Shown: positions 1 to 13,023 of the stretch, piece by piece
How the letters are laid out: every line of letters starts with the position of its first letter
Position numbering within the stretch: position 1 is the stretch's first letter
Source of the DNA: Brachyhypopomus gauderio
Lineage: Eukaryota; Chordata; Actinopteri; Gymnotiformes; Hypopomidae
NCBI RefSeq assembly: GCF_052324685.1
Contig: NC_135228.1
Location: 9,465,386 to 9,529,385 of the forward strand
DNA length: 64,000 nucleotides
Direction: 5' to 3'
Program-made: the position numbers and the translations under genes
Notes under the pieces: generated by a model
The model's database searches: none
Seen by the model: the letters and a program-made list of their open reading frames with translations, nothing else
Told to the model about the DNA's origin: nothing

Positions 1-3000
1 GAGTCCACGCTAAAGCTGTATTAAGGAGCAGCTGAGAAAAAAGTGAGCTTGTCACCTGGGAAGAACATGACCAAAGACTCACAGGAAATTCACTGTGTAC
101 ATTCCACAACAGTGAGCAGTTCAGAATGGTTGAGACATAAAGGAAGTGATTTGCTATGCGCACATACACGTTCATCCACTTTCCTTTTTGTCAGAAGTCT
201 TTGAATTTTTTTGGCAATGACAGACCACGTTCTATTAAACCAAGGGCAAAAAACAGCATTAAGAGATGTGACTACATGCAACAGCAGTATTTAGAGATTG
301 CATTCATCATTTTTTCATCAAGAAAAAATAAATAAACGTAGTTAAATGCTAAACTACGAATGAAACCATTTTAAAAATGTAGCCTATTTTTAGATTAAGC
401 CTAAACCAGAGGTGGAAGAGGAGGAGACAGGGCTGTTCAGGATGTTCTCTGGTGTGAATATTCATGAGGTATGGTGAGGGCGTCCTGAAGCAGGCCCCAC
501 GACGGGCCACCCCACGACGGCAGAGGCCAATAAGGCAGGACAGGCCAAAACAGACCGTGTTGTTTCCTCTTTCATGAAACACTGTGTGCATTCTTAATGA
601 AAGTGGCTGAAATGGACATACTTGTCCTTCAGTGAAGAGCAGAGTTTTAACGGTCGCTGGTTGTAGAGGTGTTATGTGGGGTGTCGATGGTGTGTAACCA
701 TTTCTGACTGTGTGAAGATGACGTGCCCATGTTTATGTTTATATATAGATGTTTAGTCACAGGTTCTGCCTGTGCTGTGGGCACTGAGGGTCTGAGGGGA
801 CTTGTGGGGACTGAGGGAGGCGAAACTGAGCGAGAAACAGGATGTGTCAGTTCAGGAAGTACGGTTAGGACAACCTCCGCCATGCTGCCATAGTTGTGAA
901 GAGGCTAAACGCTCGGCCGAGGCGCCGGCCTCTGTGCCCCATGCCCACACTTGCAGATGCTTCCTGTCAGCTCTTTCACAGCCACTATGGGTCATGAGAC
1001 CAGGTCTGAATAAAGGGGGGGAGGGGGGGGGGGGTGTTGTTTTCAGGGCCCTCCCCTAGGCCCACATATTTGTTTCAGCTCTCCAGATGGCAGCGGTCCC
1101 TGAGAGGCACGCAACGTGGTCGACCGGCACACTTTTCGGAAGCAGGGCCCCAGCACGCGCAAGGTCGCCTACTGCCTCGCCCATCCTTCCTCTTCTGGTG
1201 GTCCGGACAGGCCCGGGGGAGTTACGCTCCGTCCGTTTGACTCCATGAATGAAAGTGAAGAAGGCCGTTCAAAGCAAACAATGGTGAGGCTTAAACTGCC
1301 CGGGGAGGGAAAACGGACCCAATGCATTTTGAATTTATAGACGACAATATATAAGGACCCTTCACCTTCAGCAGACAGGATAATCAATAACACCAAGATA
1401 ATGGAGACAGCCAGTTATGTGAGAAGCAAGGCTGAAACATTAGCCCCATGGTTGAGGTAGAAGTGAGTAATTAGATGGTGAATTATGGCATTAGGATGAT
1501 ATGGAATGGGTTAGACATAACAAGATCAGTTGCACTGATACTCATTGTATAGTCCGTCACGGGTAATTTAGTATTGACTGCTAATAATTAAGAAAATCTC
1601 ATATCCTATAGCTTGTGTTTAAAATTGCAGCAGTCTCTTTTTATTATTAGCAAGAAATCATGGGGGAGAGAGCAAAACACAGCGATCAATGCAGTAGGTA
1701 ACTACTAAAATGTCTAACCAGGAAGGGTTTACAGAGCAGACCTGCTCATAAAGAGATCAGGTCACCAAAGGGTAAGAAAATAAAGGGGGGAGGGTGGGGG
1801 GTTCTAATCTTGAATATTTACTGTTTGTTATTAAAGATTTTCATCATAATCAAATCAAAGATAACGTGGCATTTCTTCAAACTTACGTTACCTTCACTGA
1901 ACACTCCCAGGTCACTTTCAAAGTCTGGTTCTACCATGCCAGTTCCAAAACCAGCAATGTTTGTGCAAACAAAAATAAAGCAATGCATTATTTAACTGCA
2001 GCTCTTAACATCTGAACATTGGCCTAACGGAGGCTGAGAGCTTTTAGCTGCCCTGCCCTGGGAGGTTTTGGGTGTCATCTGGACAGAAAGCCGAAGCGAT
2101 AAGGATCAATATGCTATGCATTAGGCCGCCCCCCCCTCCAACTGTAAAATTATGAATCTTCAAAAGCAAAGCTGGGCTCTGATCGATAAGCCCACAGAAG
2201 ACGCTTGAGCGCGTCACCTTGAGCTGCTCGTGCTGATGACGAGTGAAGACCTATACGCAGAATCCGAACAAACCAGCACGAGACGGATAGCTGAAAAGGT
2301 CGGGTATCGAGCACACCTGGCCAAACGGTACGACTCCGACCTTGTTCGTCAAGAAATGAGGGGCAAGGCCTGACTGGCCAGCACTAAAGCCACATTGTTC
2401 CCATACCGGCAGCTGAGCAAATTTAGCGATGATCTGAAGGTGATTTTGAAATCGTAAAAAAAAAAAAAACAACAAAAAAAAAAACCATCTTGATTCATAC
2501 TTCTTTTTCTTTTTTTTCTTCTTATGGACACATCCTTGAGGCTTTCACTGAGTGTGCACGTCAAAATCTTCTCCGAACGCGGCGGCAAATCTGGTGTGAT
2601 TCGGATTTGATATTAGGCTTCTCTAAACCAAGCTACATCTGCAGGTAAAAGTGCTTTTCTGGTGGCCTGCAGCTTAATTCCTGCCGAGGCGGAGACAATG
2701 GAAAGCACTCAAGCGTCTGACCGTCTGAAAAAACACCCAGCCGGAACACCTGGACTGCCCACACAAGTGCCACCGTCTCTGCTCAGCAATATTACGCAAA
2801 CAGACATGAGTCCCGACAGCAGTTCAGCGCAAGCTCTGGAGTGGCTTTCACAAGACGCAATAACGATCCGAACGGCCACATGCCTGAGCGTGGACCTCCC
2901 CACGCGGGTAAACGTGACTCCGCCCGCTCGTGTGCTGCGGGGATAACTGTGAAAATGGGGCCGCGGGGCCGACTCTGACCGACGGCCTTCCCGAGTTGTA

Positions 3001-4879
3001 CACCATAAATAAGAGGCAAATAGATGCTAATGGCTTTCAGGGCACCATTAACAATGTTGCCAGGAGGTTTGCTGCAGAGCCAAGTTCGAAGATGGCTGGA
3101 CACCAGGAAATAAATGGAGATCTAAAAGTGCCATGCCACACGCGGGCGCTGGGGAACACGCGCTGAAGACCCATTACTAACCACTGAATTATGCATGAGG
3201 GCGGGCCTCCAACTCCCATCACCGACCAATCACAGTGCGGCACATGAGTGAAAGCTCAGATCTCCTGACTAAACAAATACAACACCGTGAGGGAGTGTGC
3301 GCGCGTGCACACGGTATCGTCTCATTCATATCAAGCGTTTTTTTAAGCACAAAACCAGATCTGTGACAATGGGAAGGAAAATATATTTTAAACCAATATG
3401 AAAACCTCCAAATCTATATCAAACGAACACAACAAATTGCAAAAGGCACAGACACCGAAGTTGATGCATGAATGCAATACATCTCATCCCAGAGGGTTTT
3501 CAGCACAAACAACAGCTGAGCGGCCCAACTGCTATTTCAGTATGTAAGGTGTCCACTTCAGTGCTTTGGTGGTCAGTGTCAGCCTTGGAAAGAAAGTCAG
3601 GACAGACTGACCCCAGAACTGTTTTCGGACATGCCTTCAACACAGCGTGAACAAGCTGCTGCATCTCTACTGCAGTGTGAGGATGGACTGACAAAGCAAT
3701 CAATCAATCATAATGTAGAAAAGATAATCGGGGTGGAAAAGAGCCTTATGTTAATACCTATCTGTACAGAACTGATGGATGTTGGTGACTACAATAAGAA
3801 GGAGGTTTGTGCCACTTTACATTCTTTATTGTGAATTAGAGTGAAGAACTGGCTTTGAGTTCAGAACAGCAGCTGGAGCACATTCATCTTCTTCATGCTT
3901 TAAACAACTTTTAAAACCAAAAGTTGACACAGAATATTTTTTGGTTTTATCCATCCGTCTGATTTTTAATTAATTTATTTATTTTTACAAACAGGCATCC
4001 AGCAGTTTTTGTGAATTCTTAACGAGTTCAGATTTCAGGTGAGAATCTGTTGACCTAAGGCCGCTTTAATGATGGCTCTTTGCTGAGGTCTTAGTGATTG
4101 GTCTGGGGCACAGACTGCATGTGGTTATGACCTGTAACAGGAAGGACTTGCTATAAACCATCTACTCCTCAGCAACTATGCTGGGAATATGGGCATAAAT
4201 ATGAGACAAATTATTACCAAATATTCAATATTATGTTTACATTAAGATGTAGAAGCCCAAAGTAATACACCATATCACGATGAAATAGGACCATGTTCTT
4301 TAAGATTACTATTCAAAAATTTAAATTCATTCAACGATAAAGTATCAATCAATCTGTGAGTTTAGTATTATTATTATTATTTAATTCATTTGACTGCACA
4401 TCACGTAGTCGTGGTCAATCTTTCCTAATTTAATACACATTAACATGAAATTGAACTTGAAATTGAAATGCAAGATGTGCATCTTGCACTGAATGAACAC
4501 AAACATTGAAACAGAGTGCACAGTGCATATTGGTTATATTACTGCATGGTTCACACCCAAATCAAACACACAGGCCACTTTCTACATGGTCACTTAGCAG
4601 AGCTAGACACAGAAGCATTACGACATCACTTACTTTGGACGACCACGGCTGCAAGCAGTTGGCATAGCAACGGACTAGGAAAGCCATTTCCTAAGATGCG
4701 AGGGGAAAGTTTGTCCTTTCACCAGGGAGGGAGGGAAAAGGCAGCGCTGAAACCAGCCGGCTGTTCACCACGTTACACGAGGCTCTTCGCAGGCTGGGCT
4801 CTAAAAGAGTGAGCTAAGAGCATATATACTAATATAGATAAATACTTAAAAGATAAATACTTCTGGAGGAACAAAAGAA

Positions 4880-6600
4880 TTTACAAGCTGCGAGAGCCCT
4901 CCTGGCGGGGTTCATCGCTCGCCGGCTTCATCCGTTCCCATTGTAATTTGTCACAAAGAAGAAGAAAAAAAAAAAACCGCTTTTCCAAAGCATCGCATCA
5001 GCTGCGAAGATCCGAGTTAACAGCAGCCCGCTCAAGTCTCCACGCGAGAAGAGAAACTAATCCTGGCAAATTCAAGTGTCCCTGAATGCAAAGAAAGAAA
5101 AGAAAGCGCACGGTGCCAATCTGCTCCCGGCACTGGTGAGGACCGCGAGCTCCGGACTGAGGTCTGGGCTGCAGGAAAGTGGGCCGGCTCCGGCAGCACT
5201 CGTGTCCCTTGCAGCCGGAGCTGGTGAGCGGCGCATCAAACTCCGCACTCTGCAGCGCTCGTGTGTCTGCTGGCAATGGTGGGCGGGGGGGGGAGGGGCC
5301 GGGGTGTGTGTGTGTTTGTGTGTGTGTGGGGGGGGGGGGGGTGTCTCCAGCGGTGAGGCCCGTCTCCAGCACCCAGCGCGCTTCCCCGACGGCAACAGCG
5401 CCTAAGCAGCTCCCCCAGGAGAGACTCCCGTCCGCCGGACGAGGTGCAACATCTAACGGGCGGAGAGGGGAGGGGGGGAGCCTAGCAGGAAAGGAATGAC
5501 ATCACCTGTGAAGGGCGCACGAGGGAGGGAGCTTTGAAGGGAGGACCGGGGTGAGGTGCAGCGTGGGGGGGGTGCATTAGGGCTATTGGCCTTCCGCTCA
5601 GTGTTGGGGTGGGGGAAGCAGGGAAGCATCTTTATTGATCGGACCGTATAAAGCCCGGTGTCTTTGGTACGCTTCGCGTGCATAAATAACACAGAAGCAT
5701 AAATCACTTGCTAACAAAGAGGATCGGGAGAGAGCGCGAGACGCGCGGCTTTAACAGAAAGCTGAAACGCTGGCTGGGTTAATGCATCCTGGTCGCACAT
5801 AACACAGTCCCTTCCTACACTCTTTGACCAGGACAAAGACGCACTCCTGCAGCAGTGTGGAAACCATGCCGGTGAGCAGGGACTAAATATAGACCTAATC
5901 GTTGGCTCTATACCCCCCCCCCCCCCCCCCCCCCCCTCCCAGTTCTCTCGTCTCCTGTTTGTATTCCAGTAGGGACAAAGTGCTCCATTAATGCCTTGCG
6001 GGCTCAGGAACGGTCCCGCTGCACGCTGGCCTCCCTCGCTCTCGTCGCCAACACGAGGCATCTGGACGACCCACTCCGAGACGGCTGCTCATGGCTGCGG
6101 CTGCAGGATCTCTGCACTTCTGCCGGACCGGCAACGTGGACTCAATCCTGTGCTTGCCTCGCCTCTGATGCAAAAAAAAAGGAAAAAAAAAGGAAAAAAG
6201 AAAAAAAAAGAAAAAAAAAAAAGATGACATCATCTTTTACTGAGGCAGCCAATGGCGGCGCAGCACTTGGAGCTTCACGCGGACGGCGGTGGTAGCGGAG
6301 ACACGGAGCGCAGGGCGTCTCGGGGAGAGGGAGGACGAGGAAGCACACGTCCCTCTTTGCTGGAGGATTCCCCACTTCCCAGTTAAAAGGACAGAGGGAG
6401 AGGTGCAGTCTGCAGTGGAGGAGGGTTGCTTTTTGTCATCTTTTATTTAGGGAGCGCGGGGGGGGGGGGGGGGGGGGGAGCAGGCCTGAGGCAAGGGGGG
6501 TGTGGGATGTGGAGGGGGGGGGGGTGCTCTGGCACGTGCCAGTTCAATTCAGCATCGTGTCCAATTCAATTCCAAGTTCAAGCCCATCTGTTTAGAGGGG
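4880..6600. promoter_or_regulatory. CpG-rich block within rapgef6 intron, possible alternative promoter
   Basis: The segment is much richer in G+C and CpG than its surroundings and carries GC boxes and G/C runs. A TATAAAG sits on the plus strand at 5647-5653. On the minus strand a 24-codon open exon-like stretch (5506-5577) starts with ATG and ends in phase 0 at CAG followed by GTGATG, which would be compatible with splicing to the next rapgef6 exon. Transcription is inferred, not shown. Confidence 0.35.
5506..5577 (-). CDS. possible alternative first exon of rapgef6
   Basis: The ATG at 5577 opens a proline-rich 24-codon frame beginning MHPPHAAPHPG and ending exactly at CAG with a GTGATG donor, phase 0. 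Exon 6 also ends in phase 0, so this could start a shorter isoform, as happens in RAPGEF2. I recognise no homology in the residues; it may be chance. Confidence 0.2.
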
Positions 6601-9600
6601 TAAAAAAATAAAATAAAAAAACCGGCCAACAAAAACTGTTACTGGCTATTTCATGAATGTCGGCAAATTCCCACAACTGGTTAAGATGAATTTGAATGTC
6701 CCACAGCACAGACTATGATCGGCGATTAAGCCACGCCCACTGTGTTATTTGCCGTCCAATTTCATGCAAAACTACAGCCTCAAGTGCAGCGTGCAAGCAG
6801 ACGACAGACAGGATGTGCATCCTGTGTCTGTTGTCATTTCAGGTTTACACGTAATGTCCGCTCACGTAGCTGCAAACCTCCGTCCTGGCTCAGACGTGGC
6901 CGGCGAACCGGAGCAGCGAGATGGCGCGTGGGGAAGGAAGCAATCCGCCACTGATGGCTACGCTGATTAATGCAGCGGCGATGGTGACTAATGAGAGCAC
7001 AATGCAGGAGACACGAGTAGCCCTGGGGAGACGGCTGGAGCAGACTGGGGGGGTGGGGCGTCCCTGGGGTCCCGTCGTCCCCTCAGCATGGAGGGGAGTG
7101 ACGGTGACGAGACGGGAGTGGGGGGGTTGAGGTTGAGGAGGTTGGGGGAGGTGGGTCCTAGTCACTCCCCATGCCGCAGCCCACCGAGCTCGCAACAATA
7201 ACCCCAGGCTCGGCGAGGCACGTGGGGCAGCTGCTAACGGCTAATCAATCTCTCAATGCTAATTAAGAACGTGGTGGGGACAGCTCCTCCGGCAAAAAAT
7301 CCTAACTAAGCAAATTACTCGATTTGTTAAAGGTTTTACTGCTCCCCCAACGGCATGCCCTTCCCTCCGTTAGGTGAAAGCAGCCGGGACACTACTTACA
7401 ATATAACAAGCCTTTTGGATTGTGATTTTCAAACCAACACTTTTTAGCACATGACAGCAATACATTTTTTCTGCAGAGGAGTGTAACAAATGGTGTTTAT
7501 TGCTGCGGGCCAGGATCCAATTCCCCCCCCCCACCCCCCCCCCCAGTTTTGTTGGCTTAAACTCACTTTTCCTGCTACGAAATAGGAAGATCTAAAAAAC
7601 GGGGGAAGCAACAGCAGTCCTGCAGGGCTCTGGATTACGCACATGGCTCAGCTTCAACCCGTCCTGCTGCTGCAGGAATTCCTGCCATTTTCCTGAGCCC
7701 CACACGCCCACATCCTCGGGGTCAAGGGGGCAGGTGGGCCGTTTCGGAACCTCGAGGGGCGTGGCGGCCCTAGAGGAGTGGGCGGTACCCGAGCGCCACC
7801 TGCTCGTTCGGCGCTCCCAGACGAGGGTGCTGGTAAAGCGGGCTGCTTGTCAGGGTGGTTGGGATGCCTGGCTGTAAGTGGGATGAGAATATGAGCTGTC
7901 CCCAGAGGTCTGGGAGGGGAGGGGGAGGAGGGGCCATAGAGGCCATCATCTTGGCTACTGTGATGTAATGCCCTAAAATTAGCCTTCCAGCGGTGCAGCT
8001 AGCAGCAGCCGGAGGCGCGGCATGCTGGGATGGAGCTGGTGGGGCCCACCGGCCCTTCGCATACGGGCCGACATGACTCGTTAATGTCCGTTACACTTCA
8101 CCGAAGGGTTTTAGAATTCAGCTGCACTTACAGGCCTGAGCCGAGCAGCCGAGTCCCGAGAAGCACAGTGAAAGGAAAAGGATGACAATCATTAAATATC
8201 AGTTAGGTGGGAGGAGACACAGCATGAAGAAGCCCCTCCCACGCCAGCTCCACGAAGGGCTTCGGAACGACGACGGGCCGAAGGGCTTCGGAACGACGAC
8301 GGTGAAATTCACCCACGTGTCGTAACCACGGGCTCACTGGGAAGAATGCTTTATTGTGGAGCAGGGATGCGCTTAATGAGATCGTTGGTCTTCAGCTTTG
8401 ATGAGCCCCCAATCAAAAGTGTGTGAGTGTCATAGAGAATGGAAGCACCTGTTTGCTCTGCCTTCAACATGTAATCTATACAGTTAGACACCTAATCTCA
8501 AGACCCAATCTATAGAGTGCAATCGTGTACGAGAAACCTTAAAGCTAAGAATGACGGCATAATGAGGTCATGGGAGACTTACGACTTATGAGTCAGAACT
8601 GTTTCATAACCTTCATAAGATGAATGTGTAAAGACTGAGGTGAATCACAGGTGAGCTCAAAAATGATCAGAGTAAACTAATAGCGGACCACTACAACTAC
8701 TGTACCGTGAACTGGACCATAAACCGGACCGTTATTTGAAGATAAACCCAGCATTGATCAAAAGAGACTCTCCACATGTTTCTAATTTTTCATCTTCCAG
8801 AACCTCTGTGGTTTTCTATTGGATGTTGCTGGAGACTACTGAAAACAATGTGGATGTTGCTTCTGTTTGACACCATTTCTCTAACATCTAGTCATATCAT
8901 ATGATAACATCACATTATGTATCCATGTTACAGCAAAGGCATCTCATGGGTTCTTAAGGCCACCAGCCCAGACGTCTTGCGCGATTTCAGGAAGCACGCC
9001 ACCACAAACCCTCTTCCGGCCTATAGCACTTTCTGTCTCCCTCACACAAAAAAACACTTCAAACTGTTTCTTCAAACCATTGCACAACAACAACTGGTAG
9101 AAAGACTACAAACTGGCTGAGCCAATCACGATCAAGGGGGAAATCAACCTTGTTCCATCCAGAAAGTAAATATACAATAAAATATTATTGTAAATGTTCA
9201 CGGGTGACAGAAGACATTTAAAAAGGGTAAATGTGTTTTTAAAAATGTTGCGCATATCCTCCTGAGACGAAACTGTCGACAACTACAACAGTGAACCACA
9301 GAATAAGTCGTTACACCTAATCTCATCTGAAAGCTGGAGGTGCTCATCAAATATATACCAGCAACAAATTTTTGTCATCGTCGTTTTAAGCACAGCAAAA
9401 CTGACAGTGTAATGCCATTTCTATTATTACTTAACCCTGCTTGTACATATAAATGCAGTGCATGTAGCAGACGGATGAAACATTTAAAGTTCAGTGTGAC
9501 ATTTATGTTCATGCTGAAGGAGAGCAGGAGTTCCCTGATATTCTGCACACAGTCATGTGTGAATCCCCTGCATGGTGAAACCCTAACCGTGATCTAGGGC

Positions 9601-10501
9601 CACGTAGAGTAAAAACCATGATCACCACCTGGGCTGCGCAAGCTGATCAATGGTATGCCGCATGAAAGCAGAGATAAAGCCATTTCTCCAGGATTAACAG
9701 ATTATTGAGCAATTAGGAACTGTCTGATTATAATCTATGACAGCAATTGCAATCGACCTGCCTGTTTGTATCCTGGAGGTTACGGTGAGGGCGGAGCACT
9801 ATGGTGTAATGGTGAGAGAGAAGCGCTCATTAAAGACAACGTTAATGGAGCGAAACGTTCACAGGTGCGCCGTGCGCACACGTCTTGTTCCGTCCACGCT
9901 ACCCACAGCAGACGTGGTATCACACGGCGTGAGCCTCTCGGGCACCAGGCCGCCCTACGGAGGGGGGGGGGGGGGGGGGGGGGGCAGGCTAACAGCGTGG
10001 CATGGCCCGGCCACAGTGGAGCGTGGCTGGGGGAGATTACTCAGAGCTGTAACTGAAACGCTCAAAATGGATGTTATCAGCAGGCAGGAACTTTCCATCG
10101 CCACTGGAAGAAGCATACTGTACCCCACACTGCTGTGCGGCTCAAGCAGCTATCCAAAAACGTGAGACAATAAGCCCTTGAATGACTGAATATTGCTCAA
10201 ACATTAATCATGGTCATGAATAAGTCAGTAAATCATTGTGAAAGCACCTGTACAATAGGTTATCTCAGAAAACTTTTTGAAAACATTCTCAAGGAATGTG
10301 CAACAAGGAAAAAGCTAAACAATACTTCTTCCTCATCCTTTAAAGTCTTTCTGCACAGCGCCAATGCTCCGTTAATGTAGTGCCATGTCAACCTCAACAT
10401 TTAGACACAGTCGACATTTACCTTCCTCTTCTCGTACCTCACTTTAACCAACCCAAAGCCTTGGCAACAAGCAGCTGAGTAGCGGGTGAAGCGAGACTCA
10501 C

Positions 10502-10648
10502 GGTGGGCTCGGCGCCGAGCGGCTCCTGGACGTCCGTGACCAGCACGCGCTCCCCTCGGTGGTTGACCCGGCAGAAGCGGCGGCGTGAGCTGCGTCGTGA
10601 CCCATCCCTCCCCAGCACGCCGTCCTCGCAGTCGCTGGCGTTCTCCAC
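10502..10648 (-). CDS. rapgef6: rapgef6 exon 6
   Basis: 147 nt, phase 0 at both ends, acceptor CGCAG and donor GTGAGT, residues 114-162. Begins [15 protein letters not shown] and contains [14 protein letters not shown], equivalent to the SRRRFRKIN-x-KGER block of the family. An open frame continues past both splice sites, but that extension does not match the family. Confidence 0.93.
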
Positions 10649-12931
10649 CTGCGGGGCGACAGCGTCAGAGGGGGTCCGCGGCTGCTCCGGCTCCGACGTC
10701 CAGCTCTTCCACAGAGCCGAGAGCCGGTGCAAGCGCAGCAAGTCCATTGGGGCGGGTGTGTCCCCCCTGACACCGGTAACAGAACTGGACTGAGCGCAAG
10801 GAGACTCTAGGACTCCGGGGCAGGCACCACCGACAGGGCGGCCAGCCGACAGAGAGGCATTTTCTTTTTTGAGAGGCGCAGCGAGACAACAGACCTTAGA
10901 CTGAGGCCACGGCTTCCTGCAGGAAACTGTAAGTACGCAAATATTCTCTCTCGAAATAAAAAAAGCTGAGAAACAGATTTTTAAAAACAGGGTCTTCAGG
11001 ATAGCAATATTTGCCAAAAAATCATTTGCTCTTTTATTCGATTTTGTTAACAAAATTTTTAAAGGCCTTTAAATGTGTTGATTCATGGTAGGTGAGTTAT
11101 ATTGTCACAAGTATCACAAAGAGTGGCTTCTATAATTGAGGCTCTATTATTGAGGGTTGATAATTTATTCAATTATGCAACTTCAAATCAAATTGATTGA
11201 GCAAGTGAAGGTGGCTATGACCACAGCAGAAAATCATACAGAAGCTGAATAAAGAATGAAAAGTAATGAAAATCTGGGTGTGGGGCAGGGTTCACCGCTG
11301 ACCCCCCCAAACATCTCTTCCTGAACCACTAAACAAACCCTGCCAAACGTTTACCACTCCCTCTTCTTTTTACTGTTCACAGCTGGCAAATACTTGCTAC
11401 TATTGTCTCAGCCTGAAGAAGCTTGTAAATACCGGATTACGTGCCTGGACGGACCACACAGCACAGAATTACCCCTCCGGCGGCCTGGCCACGCCGTGAT
11501 TTGCATTTGTGAGAAGGGGAGTAGGACCCATGTTGGGCGAAAGGGCCTGTTGTACCCCCGTCACTCATGGTGACCATGGTGGCAGATGCGTGTAAAGGGC
11601 AGCGTGTGGGTCAAGATGGAGAGGAAGGAAGTCCTGTTTGAGGAACTGTCATATCGGAGCGGCCCAGTCATCCATCAGGGTGGGACGTGCAATCAGGGAC
11701 GGGACGGTGGAGCACCAGCTGCCTTCTCATTCGGCCATCCATCAGCACACAAGTGTCTCGGCTACAAACATGGTGCGTGGATGGAGGATGGAGCGGGAAA
11801 GGGGGAGGCGAGATCAGTTGGGGGGGGGGGGGGGGGGGGGCACACATATATCTGTGTGCATTGCCACAAACAGGCAAAGCCAGCAAAAGGAAAATCTCTT
11901 GTAATTTTACAAGAGACGGCAAGGCGACACCGTGAGGTCATCACAGATCAGCAGATTTACGGATTTTGCTCTGTTCATTTCCTGCAGAGCAGCCAACACA
12001 GGATGGCAGATACGACTAGGGTTGCTTAGGGCGATTTTTATTCTTTAAAAGGTGCTACGAAGAGCAGCTGCGCTCTCGTAAGAGGGGTGGTGTCCCGATG
12101 GGCTTTAATGGACCTCGCTGGTCGGGATGCGATGGGGAGGGGAGGCTGATGGCTCCCTTCGGTGTAGTGCCACTGGACTGAGGTGGACAACACGGCGGCG
12201 AGCGCTGGGTGAGGAGCAGGACCGCTGGAGAGTTCTGTTAGAATCAGTGATCAGCGATGGCCGGTTTGGGTCAGACCAGTTCAGTCTGCCACTGGCAGCA
12301 CAGTTACTAATACTTTACAGTGCGAAGGCCAACCATGGATGTTACGGCACCCCTTCAGTACCTGGTCCAAATGAGTCCCCAGGTCTGGTGTGTTTAGACA
12401 GGTATCGCACATATTTTAAAGGGCACGCATATCTGACCTGTGGAATTGCTGCGTTCCTGACTGAAGGAATGCTGGTCTGGTGTGCTCTCAAGGCAAGGGG
12501 ACTCTCCGTCGCCATGGGGCCCGCATCTGACGATGGCCACAGGCCCCCCGGCCCGTGCTAGGGGCAGGTGCCTGCACACCACCATCCCCTCAGTGGCTCT
12601 CTCTCTCTCCCAGATGGGCAGCTCTAAAGCAACATGCCATTTTCGCTGGTATGCGGCTGGGCTTCTCAAAGCCTGTCCCACTGAATTCGTGTCAACAAAG
12701 CAGCTGTATCTGTACTTTTTGGAGATGGCTATCTGAGGAATGCACCCAGGCCCTTCTCCCCTGCACCCTACAAACAACACGTTTTGCTGCATTTTTTTTG
12801 CAGGTGTACACATCTTACGATCTCTGGAGCAAAATGAGAAGGTTTTACTCACCACAATCATTTCTGACGGCTGCAGAACGATGCATTCACAGCCTCTTCT
12901 CCCGCCCCGCTGCTGACCAAAACTGTGAGGA

Positions 12932-13023
<92 letters not shown>

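Larger units (their letters stand above)
1..10501 (-). other. rapgef6 intron 6 (5' part)
   Basis: No further rapgef6 exon could be found here; the next conserved exon (LPADLTK...HPQVTHVSS in the family) is presumably left of the window. The stretch holds G/C homopolymers (near 1018, 5282, 5330, 5912, 6461, 6516, 7527 and 9962), A-rich runs (2457-2480, 6173-6224), a CpG-rich block at 4.9-6.6 kb and a short 26-bp-spaced duplication at 8253-8302. Open frames here look spurious. Confidence 0.6.

Noticed and set aside
5870..5960. Coding start at ATGCCGGTGAGC on the plus strand after the TATAAAG
   Set aside because: The frame closes after six codons, and splicing after two codons would be the only alternative; no partner exon was found.
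9737..10165. 142-codon plus-strand frame with a glycine run
   Set aside because: The glycine run is a G homopolymer; no motif, and it lies antisense within a rapgef6 intron.
10439..11053. 204-codon minus-strand open frame as a separate protein
   Set aside because: Only 10502-10648 matches the RAPGEF family, and splice sites bound exactly that part; the rest is open intron.
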